Part shown: positions 25,613-34,568 of the stretch, in pieces
How the letters are laid out: each line of letters opens with the position of its first letter
Numbering within the stretch: position 1 is the stretch's first letter
NCBI RefSeq assembly: GCF_000422805.1
Contig: NZ_KE383922.1
Span: 671,772 to 735,771 of the forward strand
DNA: 64,000 nucleotides
Direction: 5' to 3'
DNA from: Nocardioides halotolerans DSM 19273
GTDB taxonomy: Bacteria > Actinomycetota > Actinomycetes > Propionibacteriales > Nocardioidaceae
Position numbers and translations under genes: made by a program
Notes under the pieces: model-generated
Databases searched by the model: none
Told to the model about the DNA's origin: nothing
Seen by the model: the letters and a program-made list of their open reading frames with translations, nothing else

Positions 25613-26746
25613 TCAGTGGTACGTCGCCCGGACCACGTCGGTGACGGGCAGCGACTGGCAGGCGAGCCGGATGCCCTCGGCGAGGTCCTCCTCGTCGAGG
25701 ACGTCGTTGTTGAGCATCTTCACGTCGCCCTCGAGCAGCCGGACCGCACAGGCCGAGCACTCCCCCTCGCGGCAGGAGTACGGCGCCTTCACGCCCTTCG
25801 ACTCCAGGTGCTCGAGCAGCTTGGTGGTGGGCGCCCAGTCGTCGTAGGTGTAGGTCTGGCCGTCGAGCTCGACCTCGAGCCGGACGTTGGCCTGCGGCGC
25901 GCCCTCGGCGGGCCCGTGGTGCTCGGGCTCGGGGGCCGGCGCGGGTTCGGCGCCCTCGGTGAAGGCCGCGTCGGAGTCGGCCTCCTCGAGCTCGTGCTCG
26001 GCCGCGGCCTGCTCCTCCGGGTCGCCGAAGGGGTTGCCGCCCAGCGAGATGAACTTCTCCTGGTGCCGCCGCTGGCGCGGGAACTCCAGCTCGCGCAGGG
26101 CGGCGATCGTCAGCTTCATGAACGGCGCGGGCCCGCACACGAACGCGTCGTACGTCGCGAACGGCTCGGTGAACGCCTTCAGCTGCTCCTGGGTCGGCAG
26201 CCCCTGCACCGACTCGAGCCAGTGCACGACGACCAGCCGGTGCGGGTGCTCGGCCGCGAGGCGCGCCAGCTCTGACGCGAAGATCACCGAGCGCTCGTCG
26301 CGGTTGGCGTAGAAGAGCACGATCCGGCCGCTGCCATGGGCGAGGGCGGTGCGGGTGATCGACATGATCGGCGTGATGCCGCTGCCGCCCGCGAGGAGCA
26401 GCAGGTCGGCGTCGAGGTCGGCCGGGGTGAAGATCCCCGACGGCGGCAGCGAGCGGATCGTGGAGCCCTCGCGCAGGTGGTCGCAGATCCAGTTGGAGGC
26501 GTAGCCGTCGGCGGTGCGCTTGACGGTCACGGTCAGCGGTCCGCCGTCGTGGGGTGACGAGGACAGCGAGTAGCACCGCGCGGCGACGCCGGTCCGGTCA
26601 CTCGGGACGGCGAGGGTCAGGAACTGGCCCGGCTTGTAGTCGAACTCCGCCTCGGCGCCCTCGGGCACCGCGAACGACACCGAGTGCGCGTCGGCGGTCT
26701 CCTCCACGACCTCCACCACGCGGAGGTCGTACGACGGCTCCCCCAT
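25613..26746 (-). CDS. kshB: 3-ketosteroid-9-alpha-hydroxylase reductase component KshB
   Basis: Ferredoxin-NADH reductase supplying electrons to KshA for 9-alpha-hydroxylation of 3-ketosteroids. In order: FAD-binding barrel with RCYSLSSSP near residue 57, NAD-binding domain with LLAGGSGITPIMS near 117 and VCGPAPFMK, and a C-terminal plant-type [2Fe-2S] domain with CREGECSAC and a later Cys in LACQSLP. The 377 residues include an acidic Pro/Glu/Ala linker (about 245-290) before the ferredoxin domain, longer than I expect for KshB. It lies 3 bases after a small gene that follows kshA. Other phenylacetate-type reductases share this architecture, but the kshA linkage decides the call. Confidence 0.88.
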   Translation of the reverse strand: MGEPSYDLRVVEVVEETADAHSVSFAVPEGAEAEFDYKPGQFLTLAVPSDRTGVAARCYSLSSSPHDGGPLTVTVKRTADGYASNWICDHLREGSTIRSLPPSGIFTPADLDADLLLLAGGSGITPIMSITRTALAHGSGRIVLFYANRDERSVIFASELARLAAEHPHRLVVVHWLESVQGLPTQEQLKAFTEPFATYDAFVCGPAPFMKLTIAALRELEFPRQRRHQEKFISLGGNPFGDPEEQAAAEHELEEADSDAAFTEGAEPAPAPEPEHHGPAEGAPQANVRLEVELDGQTYTYDDWAPTTKLLEHLESKGVKAPYSCREGECSACAVRLLEGDVKMLNNDVLDEEDLAEGIRLACQSLPVTDVVRATYH

Positions 26747-26749
26747 GGC

Positions 26750-27043
26750 CTAGTAGCCGTCCTCGGCGCCGATCGGCACCTGGCCGTCGCGGGCCGCCGC
26801 CTCGATGCTCGCGACCAGCCGCCGGCAGGCGGGCTGGAAGTCGCGGCCGCCGGTGCGCCGGTTGAGCTCGGGGCAGTGCCCGCGCGCCTCGGCGGTCCAC
26901 TGGATCGACGTGTGGTGCTCGCTGTTCTTCTTCACGCCGACCCGGGCGAGGCAGTCGAGGCAGGCGACCTCGACCAGCCGCGCCGAGGTGTAGAGGCGCT
27001 GGTCCTCCAGCGTGTCGGCGCTGGTGGGCACGAAACTAGGCAT
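26750..27043 (-). CDS. Small cysteine-containing protein between kshA and kshB
   Basis: A 97-residue protein with no recognised name. LVEVACLDCLARVGVKKNSEHHTSIQW contains a CxxC pair (C29, C32), followed by single Cys residues in GHCPEL and PACRRL, so metal or Fe-S cluster binding is possible. It sits 15 bases after kshA and 3 bases before kshB on the same strand, inside the presumed KstR-controlled unit. Its conserved-looking Cys/His content and position suggest a helper of the Rieske oxygenase system, but function is not known. Confidence 0.7.
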   Translation of the reverse strand: MPSFVPTSADTLEDQRLYTSARLVEVACLDCLARVGVKKNSEHHTSIQWTAEARGHCPELNRRTGGRDFQPACRRLVASIEAAARDGQVPIGAEDGY

Positions 27044-27058
27044 GGCCAGGGTCTCCGG

Positions 27059-28246
27059 TCAGGTCCCGCTCATGATCTGGGGGTTCTCGGCGTCGTCGGC
27101 GCCCTCGGGAGCCTCGCCGCTCGCCTCCTGCTCGGCGCGCAGGCGGAGGTTCTCGGCGACCTCCTCCTGCCAGTACTCGTTGGCCTTGGTCGTGTCGACC
27201 TCGAACTCGAAGCGGTCCACCATCTCGGGCTGCACGTCGGCCCTGTCGACGTAGAACTGCTCGTACCAGCGCCGCAGCTGGTAGACCGGGCCGTCCTCCT
27301 CGCAGAGGAGCGGGTTCTGGACGGGCACCTTGTTCTTCCAGATGTGCACGTCCTGCAGGAAGCCCTCGCCGAACATCTTGGCGTACTTCTTCGAGATGTA
27401 GGCGGCCGTGTCGTCGTCGATGCCCTCGGGCTTCTTGACCGTGATGCCGTACTGCAGCGTGAACGAGTCGGGACCGGTCGGGATGTGGCAGTTGATGAGC
27501 ACGACCTCGGTCTCGAAGCCCTTGTAGTCGACCTCGAGCCAGTTGATCATGTACGCCGGCCCGAAGTAGGTGGCCTCGGACTTGAGGAACAGGTCGGGGC
27601 TGCCGTAGCCGCCGGCCTTGTCGGGCCGGCCCTTCGACTCCATGTACTGCGTCGCGACGGTGCCCTCGAAGACGTTGCGGAAGCTGGTCGGGAACGAGAA
27701 GTGCACGTAGTAGAAGTGCGCCATGTCGACGACGTTGTCGATCAGCTCGCGGCAGTGGGAGTCGGTGATCGGCACGACCTCCCAGGTCCAGGGCGTGTAG
27801 AGGCCCTCGTCGAGGCCGGGCAGCACCGGCGGCAGGATCTCCAGGTCGGGCTCGGAGCCCTCGACGTCGTGCCAGACCAGGAGCTGGTCGTTGCGGATGA
27901 CCACGGGGTAGCGCTGGGTCCGCGCCCGCAGCGGCACCCGGCGGGCGTAGGGGATCTGCTTGCACTTGCCGTCGCCGCCCCAGCGCCAGTCGTGGAACGG
28001 GCAGGCGATCTCGTCGCCCTTGACGGTGCCCTGGGTCAGGTCGCCGCCCATGTGCCGGCAGTAGCCGTCGAGGACGTTGAGGTTGCCCTGGGTGTCCTCC
28101 CACACGACCAGCTGGCCGCCGAACGCCTCGACCCGGTGCGGCGTGCCGTCGCGGAAGGAGTCAGCGAGACCGAGGCAGTGCCAGCCGCGCGCGAAGCGCT
28201 CCGGCGGAGTGCCGTGGTCCAGCATCCGTGTGCTGCTCTCCATCAT
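27059..28246 (-). CDS. kshA: 3-ketosteroid-9-alpha-hydroxylase oxygenase component KshA
   Basis: Rieske non-heme iron oxygenase that hydroxylates C-9 of 3-ketosteroids, triggering opening of ring B. The 395-residue protein has the Rieske motif C63-R-H65 and C82-P-F-H85 (GYCRHMGG, CPFHDW). Mononuclear iron ligands lie in DNVVDMAHFYYVHF. The IPTGPDSFTLQYGITVKKPEG segment is typical of this subfamily. The ATG at 28246 lies 7 bases after an outward TAGTCT that abuts the KstR operator, favouring a leaderless transcript; another ATG follows one codon later. It is divergent from chsE4 and precedes kshB. Confidence 0.93.
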   Translation of the reverse strand: MMESSTRMLDHGTPPERFARGWHCLGLADSFRDGTPHRVEAFGGQLVVWEDTQGNLNVLDGYCRHMGGDLTQGTVKGDEIACPFHDWRWGGDGKCKQIPYARRVPLRARTQRYPVVIRNDQLLVWHDVEGSEPDLEILPPVLPGLDEGLYTPWTWEVVPITDSHCRELIDNVVDMAHFYYVHFSFPTSFRNVFEGTVATQYMESKGRPDKAGGYGSPDLFLKSEATYFGPAYMINWLEVDYKGFETEVVLINCHIPTGPDSFTLQYGITVKKPEGIDDDTAAYISKKYAKMFGEGFLQDVHIWKNKVPVQNPLLCEEDGPVYQLRRWYEQFYVDRADVQPEMVDRFEFEVDTTKANEYWQEEVAENLRLRAEQEASGEAPEGADDAENPQIMSGT

Positions 28247-28257
28247 GGACTCCAGAC

Positions 28258-28271
28258 TAGAACACGTTTCA
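28258..28271. promoter_or_regulatory. KstR operator, kshA/chsE4 divergent promoter
   Basis: TAGAACACGTTTCA fits the mycobacterial KstR consensus TnnAACnnGTTnnA at every fixed position. It lies 11 bases from the kshA start and 21 from the chsE4 start. TAGTCT on the minus strand and TAGTTT (28281-28286) on the plus strand are candidate -10 elements 6-7 bases from each start codon, so repression of both genes is expected. Confidence 0.85.
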
Positions 28272-28292
28272 GTTTCGGGATAGTTTTGCCCC

Positions 28293-29480
28293 ATGCGCAT
28301 CGCCCTGGATCCCGAGCAGGTGGCCCTCAAGGAGGAGCTCCAAGGCTACTTCGGCGAGCTCGTCACGCCCGAGGTCAAGGCCGGGCTCGCCTCGGCGACG
28401 GGCGAGTTCGGGGAGGCCGGGGTCTACAAGGGCGTCATCAAGCAGCTCGGCACCGACGGCTGGCTCGGCATCGGCTGGCCGAGGGAGTGGGGCGGCCAGG
28501 ACCGGTCGATGGTCGACCAGCTGATCTTCACCGACGTCGCGGCGGACTTCGGCGTGCCGATCCCCTACCTGACCCTCAACACGGTCGGGCCGACGATCAT
28601 GCGCTACGGCACCGAGGAGCAGAAGCAGTACTTCCTGCCGCGGATCCTCGCCGGCGACCTGCACTTCTCGATCGGCTACTCCGAGCCGGGCTCCGGCACC
28701 GACCTCGCCTCGCTGAAGACCCGGGCGGTCCGCGAGGGCGACGAGTGGGTGATCAACGGGCAGAAGATGTGGACCTCCCTCATCCAGTACGCCGACTGGA
28801 TCTGGCTGGCCTGCCGCACCGACCCCGACCTCCCGCGGCACAAGGGGCTCTCGATGATCCTCGTGCCGACCGACGCCGAGGGCTTCTCCTACACGCCGGT
28901 GCACACGGTCGCCGGGGTCTCGACGAGCGCGACCTACTACGAGGACGTCCGGGTGCCGGCGAGCAACCTCGTCGGCGAGCTCAACGGCGGCTGGCCGCTC
29001 ATCACCAACCAGCTCAACCACGAGCGGGTCTCGCTCACCTCCTCGGCGCCGCTGACGATGTCGCTCAAGCTCGTGCGCGAGTGGGCCCAGCAGACCAAGA
29101 ACCCCGACGGCTCGCGGGTGATCGACACCGAGTGGGTGCAGCTGGCGCTGGGCCGCGCGCACGCGAAGATCACCGTGCTGACGCTCATCAACTGGAAGCT
29201 CGCGTCCGACGCCGACGCCGGCGTGCCGCTCTCCCCTGCCGAGGCATCGGCCACCAAGATCTACGGCTCCGAGCTCGCCACCGAGGTCTACCGCTCGTTG
29301 ATGGAGGTGATCGGGCCCAACGCCGGCATCACCGGCGCGTCCGACGGCGCCGTGCTCGCCGGGCGCATCGAGCGGTTCTACCGCAGCGCGCTGGTGATGA
29401 CGTTCGGCGGCGGCACCAACGAGATCCAGCGCGACATCATCGGCTACGTGGGCCTCGGCCTCCCGGCAGCCAAGCGTTGA
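28293..29480 (+). CDS. chsE4: Steroid side-chain acyl-CoA dehydrogenase, ChsE4/FadE26-like subunit
   Basis: Acyl-CoA dehydrogenase-family subunit of 395 residues. IGYSEPGSGTDLASLKTRAVR, KMWTSLIQYADWIWLACRTDP and the C-terminal FGGGTNEIQRDIIGYVGLGLP are family segments for FAD and acyl-CoA contacts. The adjacent gene encodes a second, divergent ACAD subunit followed by a FadD17-like ligase, the order of Rv3504-Rv3505-Rv3506 in M. tuberculosis. There the alpha2-beta2 ChsE4-ChsE5 complex oxidises C26 steroid acyl-CoAs. By analogy this protein is the ChsE4 half. It is preceded by a KstR operator and probably leaderless. Confidence 0.85.
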   Translation: MRIALDPEQVALKEELQGYFGELVTPEVKAGLASATGEFGEAGVYKGVIKQLGTDGWLGIGWPREWGGQDRSMVDQLIFTDVAADFGVPIPYLTLNTVGPTIMRYGTEEQKQYFLPRILAGDLHFSIGYSEPGSGTDLASLKTRAVREGDEWVINGQKMWTSLIQYADWIWLACRTDPDLPRHKGLSMILVPTDAEGFSYTPVHTVAGVSTSATYYEDVRVPASNLVGELNGGWPLITNQLNHERVSLTSSAPLTMSLKLVREWAQQTKNPDGSRVIDTEWVQLALGRAHAKITVLTLINWKLASDADAGVPLSPAEASATKIYGSELATEVYRSLMEVIGPNAGITGASDGAVLAGRIERFYRSALVMTFGGGTNEIQRDIIGYVGLGLPAAKR

Positions 29481-29541
29481 AATTCTGTGAAGTGACCACC
29501 GCCGATCGAGCTTGTCGAGATCACCGCATGGAAGGCACCTG

Positions 29542-30654
29542 ATGGACTTCACCTTCACCCCCGAGCAGGACGAGGCGGCCGAGCTGGCCGCGAAGATCCT
29601 GGCGGACCGGGCCACCAACGAGCGGATGAAGACCGTCGAGGCCGAGGGCTCGCGCTTCGACCGCGAGCTGTGGGCCGAGCTCGGGTCGGCCGGCCTGCTC
29701 GGGCTCGCGCTGCCGGAGGACCACGACGGCGCCGGCCTCGGCCTCGTGGAGCTCTGCCGCGTCCTGGTCGAGGTGGGGCGGACCGTGGCTCCGGTGCCGC
29801 TGGCCGCGCACGGCCCGGCCGCCCGGCTCCTGGCCGAGCACGGCAGCGACGCCCAGAAGCAGCAGTGGCTGCCCGGGGCGGCCTCGGGAGCCCAGCTCCT
29901 GACCGCGGCCGTCGCCGAGGAGCGGGCCTTCGCCCCCGAGCGGCCGACGACCACCGCGACGCCTGCCGGTGACGGCTGGAGCCTGAGCGGCAGCAAGGCG
30001 ATCGTGCAGGCGGGGCCGCACGCCGACGTGTTCCTGGTGCCGGCCGACACCCCGTCCGGCGTCGGCGTCTTCCTCGTCCTGCCCGGCGACGCCGGCGTGA
30101 CCGTCACCGAGCAGGCCTTCTCCGACCGCGACGCGGTCGCGCGCGTCGACCTCGCCGACGTGGCCGTGGGCGCGGACCGCCTGGTCGGCCCCGCCGACGG
30201 GTCGGTCGACCGCCGCCTGCGCCACCTGCTGCTCCTCGCCTCCTCGGCCGAGCAGCTCGGGATCTGCGAGGGCGCGCTGGCCCTGACCGCGTCGTACGCC
30301 AAGACCCGGGAGCAGTTCGGCCGGCCGATCGGCACCTTCCAGGCGGTCTCGCAGCGGCTGGCCGACGGCTACATCGACACCCTGGGCCAGCGGCTGGCGC
30401 TCTGGCAGGCCGCGTGGCGGATGGACGAGGGACTGCCCGCCGACACCGAGGTCGCCATCGCCAAGCTGTGGGCAGCCGACTCCGGGCACCGGATCGCGCA
30501 CACCACCGTCCACGTGCACGGCGGCGTCGGCATCGACCTCGACGGCGAGGCGCACCGCTACTTCACCGTGGCCAAGCGCTACGAGTTCCTCCACGGCGGG
30601 GCGACCGAGCAGGCACTGCACATCGGGCGCACGCTGGCCGCCGAGCCGGCCTGA
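29542..30654 (+). CDS. chsE5: Steroid side-chain acyl-CoA dehydrogenase, ChsE5/FadE27-like subunit
   Basis: A 370-residue ACAD-fold protein, more divergent than its neighbour. It shows SYAKTREQFGRPIGTFQAVSQ and VHVHGGVGIDLDGEAHRYF, but the middle domain is short and lacks the clear YSEPGSGTD loop. That fits the partner role in heterotetrameric ChsE4-ChsE5-type dehydrogenases, where active-site parts are split between subunits. The ATG preceding DFTFTPEQ is used, after GGAAGG. It lies 61 bases after chsE4 and overlaps the fadD17-like ATG by one base. Confidence 0.84.
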   Translation: MDFTFTPEQDEAAELAAKILADRATNERMKTVEAEGSRFDRELWAELGSAGLLGLALPEDHDGAGLGLVELCRVLVEVGRTVAPVPLAAHGPAARLLAEHGSDAQKQQWLPGAASGAQLLTAAVAEERAFAPERPTTTATPAGDGWSLSGSKAIVQAGPHADVFLVPADTPSGVGVFLVLPGDAGVTVTEQAFSDRDAVARVDLADVAVGADRLVGPADGSVDRRLRHLLLLASSAEQLGICEGALALTASYAKTREQFGRPIGTFQAVSQRLADGYIDTLGQRLALWQAAWRMDEGLPADTEVAIAKLWAADSGHRIAHTTVHVHGGVGIDLDGEAHRYFTVAKRYEFLHGGATEQALHIGRTLAAEPA

Positions 30655-32228
30655 TGGCGGAGACCGTCCAGCAGCTCCTGCGCGAGCGCGCGGACGACGA
30701 CCGGGTGGGGGTGAGGTACGGCGAGCGCGCCTGGACCTGGCGCGAGCACCTGGCCGAGGCCGCCGGAGAGGCGGCTGCGGTCATCGACGTCGCCGACCTC
30801 GCGCGTCCCCTCCACGTCGGTGTCCTCCTGGGCAACACCCCCGACATGCTCCGGTCGATGGCGGCCGCGGCGCTCGGCGGCTACGTGCTGGTCGGGCTCA
30901 ACACGACCCGCCGTGGGCCGGCCCTGCTGGCGGACGTCCGGCGATCCGACTGCCAGCTGCTGCTGGTCAACGCCGAGCACGCCGGACTCGTCGAGGGGCT
31001 CGACCTCGAGGGCGTCCGGGTCGTCGACGTCGAGGAGCTCGAGCCCGCCGGCCCGCTGGTCCCCCACGCCGAGGTGGGCGCGATGGACACGTTCATGATG
31101 ATCTTCACCTCCGGCACGAGCGGCGATCCGAAGGCAGTCCAGGTGCCACACGTCTTCCCGATCTTCGCAGGGGCCAACCTGGTCGACCGGTTCACGGTCA
31201 CCGCCGAGGACGTCTGCTACGTCTCGATGCCGCTGTTCCACTCCAACGCGGTCGTGGCCGGCTGGGCCGTGGCCGCATCCAGCGGGGCGACGATCGTGCC
31301 CGCGCAGTTCTCGGCCTCCCGGTTCCTGGCCGACGTGCGCGCGTACGGCGCGACGTACATGAACTACGTCGGCAAGCCGCTGGCCTACGTCCTGGCCACC
31401 CCGGAGCTGCCCGACGACGCCGACAACCCGCTGCGGGTCGCGTTCGGCAACGAGGCCGGCGACCGCGACATCGAGGAGTTCGCGCGCCGGTTCGGCTGTC
31501 AGGTCACCGACGGGTTCGGCTCGACCGAGTCGGCGGTCATCGTCACCCGGCCGCCCGGGACGGCCCGCGGCTCCATCGGGCAGGGCATGGACGGCGTGGC
31601 GATCTACGACTCGGAGACGGTCACCGAGTGCGAGGTCGCCGAGTTCGACGCGGCCGGGCGCCTGACCAACGGGGACCGGGCGGTCGGGGAGCTCGTGAAC
31701 ACCCAGGGCGCGGGGATGTTCCAGGGCTACTACAACGACCAGGCCGCCACCGACGACCGGATGCGCCACGGCATGTACTGGTCGGGCGACCTCGCCTACC
31801 GCGACGCCGACGGCTGGATCTACCTCGCCGGGCGCACGGCCGACTGGATGCGTGTCGACGGCGAGAACCTCGCCGCGGCCCCCGTCGAGCGGATCATCCA
31901 GCGGCTGCCGGCAGTCGCGCTGGTCGCGGTGTACGCCGTGCCCGACCCGCACGCGGGTGACCAGGTGATGGCCGCGATCGTGCTCCAGGACGACGCCACG
32001 CTGAGCCCGGCGGAGCTCTCCGCCTTCCTGGCCGACCAGGCCGACCTGCCGACGAAGGGCTGGCCGCGCTACGTCCGGATCGCCCCGTCGCTACCCTCGA
32101 CCGCGACCAACAAGGTGCTCAAGCGCGACCTGATCGCCCAGGGCGCGACCGCCGGCGACGGCGTGCTCTGGGTGCGGGAGGAGCGCGGCACGGCGTACGC
32201 CGTCGCCCGCCCGACGGCGTCGGCCTGA
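30654..32228 (+). CDS. fadD17: Steroid acyl-CoA ligase, FadD17-like
   Basis: AMP-forming ligase of 524 residues. IFTSGTSGDPKAVQVPH near residue 149 is the ATP-binding P-loop. DGFGSTESAV and WSGDLAYRDADGWIYLAGR are the adenylate motifs, and TATNKVLKRDL carries the C-terminal catalytic lysine. Placement directly after the chsE4-chsE5 pair matches fadD17 (Rv3506) in M. tuberculosis, which activates steroid side-chain carboxylates. The ATG shares a base with the chsE5 stop. Substrate chain length cannot be judged from sequence. Confidence 0.82.
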   Translation: MAETVQQLLRERADDDRVGVRYGERAWTWREHLAEAAGEAAAVIDVADLARPLHVGVLLGNTPDMLRSMAAAALGGYVLVGLNTTRRGPALLADVRRSDCQLLLVNAEHAGLVEGLDLEGVRVVDVEELEPAGPLVPHAEVGAMDTFMMIFTSGTSGDPKAVQVPHVFPIFAGANLVDRFTVTAEDVCYVSMPLFHSNAVVAGWAVAASSGATIVPAQFSASRFLADVRAYGATYMNYVGKPLAYVLATPELPDDADNPLRVAFGNEAGDRDIEEFARRFGCQVTDGFGSTESAVIVTRPPGTARGSIGQGMDGVAIYDSETVTECEVAEFDAAGRLTNGDRAVGELVNTQGAGMFQGYYNDQAATDDRMRHGMYWSGDLAYRDADGWIYLAGRTADWMRVDGENLAAAPVERIIQRLPAVALVAVYAVPDPHAGDQVMAAIVLQDDATLSPAELSAFLADQADLPTKGWPRYVRIAPSLPSTATNKVLKRDLIAQGATAGDGVLWVREERGTAYAVARPTASA

Positions 32229-32255
32229 GCCGGACCGCCCTCCCGAGAGGCACGC

Positions 32256-32981
32256 ATGCACGTCAGCTCCAGCCAGACCCTCCCCGACGGTCTGCTCGAG
32301 CGCACCGTCACCCTGGGCGAGGTGCCCGGCATCGTGTGGACGCCCGGCACCGGGCCGGCGCCGCTGGTGCTGCTCGGCCACCCGGGCGGCCTGCCCGCCA
32401 TGTATCCCCGGCTGGCGGCCCGGGCGCGCCAGTGCGCGTCGCTCGGCTTCGCCGCGGCGACGATCGAGCTGCCCGGCAGCGGTGACCGGCCCCGGGATCC
32501 CGGCCTCGAGGAGGCCCGTGCCGACCTGCGCCGGGCCCTCGCGGCCGGGGACCCGGTCGGCGACGGGATCATCGACCGGCTCGTCCTGCCGCTCGTCGAC
32601 CAGGGCGTCCCCGAGTGGCAGGCCGCCCTCGACGCCCTCCTCGAGCTTCCGGAGATCGGTGGGCCGGTGGCGTTCTCGGGAGGGGTGATCGCGATCGGCG
32701 TCCGGCTGGCCGCGGTCGAGCCCCGGATCGTGGCTGCCGGTCTGTTCGCGGGGAGCTTCGTGCCGCGGACGACGTTCGACGAGGCGCGCACCATCACCAT
32801 CCCGGTGCACGTCCTGCTCCAGTGGGACGACGAGGGCAACGACCGGCAGGCGGCCCTCGACCTGTTCGACGCGTTCGGCTCGCGGGAGAAGACGCTGCAG
32901 GCCAACCTGGGCGGCCACACCGGCGTCCCGGCACACGCGGCAGAGGACACGGGGAGGTTCCTCGTCCGGCACCTGACCTGA
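32256..32981 (+). CDS. Alpha/beta-hydrolase-fold protein (dienelactone-hydrolase-like)
   Basis: A 241-residue alpha/beta hydrolase candidate. LVLLGHPGGLPAMYP is an oxyanion-hole-like loop. PVAFSGGVIAIGVRLA near residue 145 aligns with the nucleophile elbow, although the first Gly of GxSxG is Ala. VLLQWDDEGNDRQAALDLF may carry the acid, and NLGGHTGVPAHA the histidine. It lies 27 bases after the fadD17-like gene on the same strand and may belong to that unit. Substrate unknown. Confidence 0.72.
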   Translation: MHVSSSQTLPDGLLERTVTLGEVPGIVWTPGTGPAPLVLLGHPGGLPAMYPRLAARARQCASLGFAAATIELPGSGDRPRDPGLEEARADLRRALAAGDPVGDGIIDRLVLPLVDQGVPEWQAALDALLELPEIGGPVAFSGGVIAIGVRLAAVEPRIVAAGLFAGSFVPRTTFDEARTITIPVHVLLQWDDEGNDRQAALDLFDAFGSREKTLQANLGGHTGVPAHAAEDTGRFLVRHLT

Positions 32982-32997
32982 GTCGGCCGGGTGAGCC

Positions 32998-34503
32998 CTA
33001 CATGTGTCCCGTCTCGAGCAGTCGCTGGTGCCAGGACAGCGCCTCCTCGAGCAGGTGCGGCGTGTGCCGGGCGGTGGGCCGTGCCGCCAGCGCGCGGTGG
33101 AAGTAGTCCCACAGCGCGTCGCGGTAGTCGGGGTGCGCGCAGCGGTCGATGACCCGCTCGGCCCGTCGCTTGGGCGAGAGACCCCGCAGGTCGGCGAGGC
33201 CCTGCTCGGTGACGATCACGTGCACGTCGTGCTCGGTGTGGTCGACGTGGCTCACCATCGGCACGATCGAGGAGATAGCGCCGTTCTTGGCCGTCGAGGG
33301 GGTGAGGAAGAACGCCAGGAACGCGTTGCGGGCGAAGTCGCCGCTGCCCCCGATGCCGTTCATGATCGCGCTGCCGAGGACGTGGGTCGAGTTGACGTTT
33401 CCGTAGATGTCGGCCTCGATCATGCCGTTCATCGAGATGATCCCGAGGCGCCGGACGAGCTCGGGGTGGTTGGAGATCTCCTCGCTGCGCAGCAGGATCC
33501 GGCCCTTGTAGTCGTTGATGTTGGCCATGAAGTGCTCGACGCCCACGTCGGAGAGCCCGAACGACGTGGCCGACGCCGCTCGCAGGGTACCGTCGTCGAG
33601 GAGGTCGAGCATCGCGTCCTGCAGCACCTCGGTGAAGGCGGTCAGCCCGGTGAACTCGCTCGCGCCGAGGCCGGCCAGCACGGCGTTCGCCGTGTTGCCC
33701 ACGCCCGACTGGATCGGCAGCAGGCCCGGCGGCATCCGCCCGGCCGCGACCTCGTGGCGCAGGAAGTCGAGCAGGTGCTCCGCGATCGCGCGGGAGGTCT
33801 CGCTGGGCGGCTCGAACGGCGTGTTGCGGTCGGGCGCGTCGGTCTCGACGACGGCGACGACCTTGTCGAGGTCGACCTGGAGGTAGGGCTCGCCGATGCG
33901 CTGCATCGGCTCGTGCAGCGGCAGCGGCCGGCGGTGGGGCGGCAGCGCGGTGCCGTAGTAGATGTCGTGGAACCCCTCGAAGGCGCGCGGCTGCCAGTGG
34001 TTGACCTCGAGCACCACCTTCTCGGCCCGGTCGAGCCACGTCTTGTTGTTGCCGACCGAGCTGCTCGGGACGAGGAGGCCGTTGGGCAGGACGGCGGTCA
34101 CCTCGACGATCGCGACGTCGAGCGTGCCGTAGAACCCGAACCACATCTGCTGCGCGCTGTGGCTCAGGTGGGCGTCGACGTAGTCGACCTCGCCGGCGTT
34201 GATCGAGCGGCGCAGCACCGGGTCGGAGTTGTAGGGCAGCCGGGTGGCGACACCGTCGACCTCGGCGAGCACCCCGTCGGCGTCGGGTGCGGTCGACGCA
34301 CCGGTCCACAGCCCGATCCGGAACTCCTCGCCGCGCGCGTGCGCCGCCGCCATGCGGGCGGCCAGCGCTGCCGGCACCGCCTTCGGGTAGCCCGCGCCGG
34401 TGAAGCCGCTGATGCCGACGTTGTCACCGGGCCGGACCAGCGCGGCCGCGTCCTCGGCCGAGGTGATCCGGTCGCGGAGGGTCGGGGACTCGACGCGAGA
34501 CAT
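32998..34503 (-). CDS. Acetyl-CoA hydrolase/CoA-transferase family protein
   Basis: A 501-residue member of the Ach1/Cat1 family, which transfers or hydrolyses CoA from acetyl-CoA, succinyl-CoA or propionyl-CoA. GISGFTGAGYPKAVPAALA near the N-terminus, PSSSVGNNKTWLDRA, and LGSAIMNGIGGSGDFARNAF (glycine loop contacting CoA) are present. IVTEQGLADLRGLSPKRRAE is a C-terminal hallmark. Steroid breakdown yields acetyl-, propionyl- and succinyl-CoA, so a balancing role is plausible but unproven. It is convergent with the hydrolase gene and stands alone. Confidence 0.87.
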   Translation of the reverse strand: MSRVESPTLRDRITSAEDAAALVRPGDNVGISGFTGAGYPKAVPAALAARMAAAHARGEEFRIGLWTGASTAPDADGVLAEVDGVATRLPYNSDPVLRRSINAGEVDYVDAHLSHSAQQMWFGFYGTLDVAIVEVTAVLPNGLLVPSSSVGNNKTWLDRAEKVVLEVNHWQPRAFEGFHDIYYGTALPPHRRPLPLHEPMQRIGEPYLQVDLDKVVAVVETDAPDRNTPFEPPSETSRAIAEHLLDFLRHEVAAGRMPPGLLPIQSGVGNTANAVLAGLGASEFTGLTAFTEVLQDAMLDLLDDGTLRAASATSFGLSDVGVEHFMANINDYKGRILLRSEEISNHPELVRRLGIISMNGMIEADIYGNVNSTHVLGSAIMNGIGGSGDFARNAFLAFFLTPSTAKNGAISSIVPMVSHVDHTEHDVHVIVTEQGLADLRGLSPKRRAERVIDRCAHPDYRDALWDYFHRALAARPTARHTPHLLEEALSWHQRLLETGHM

Positions 34504-34568
34504 GGAGGGATCTTGGCAGGAGCCGCGGCCCCACGAGGCCGCGGCTCCTGACCGGTGGATCGAGGGGG

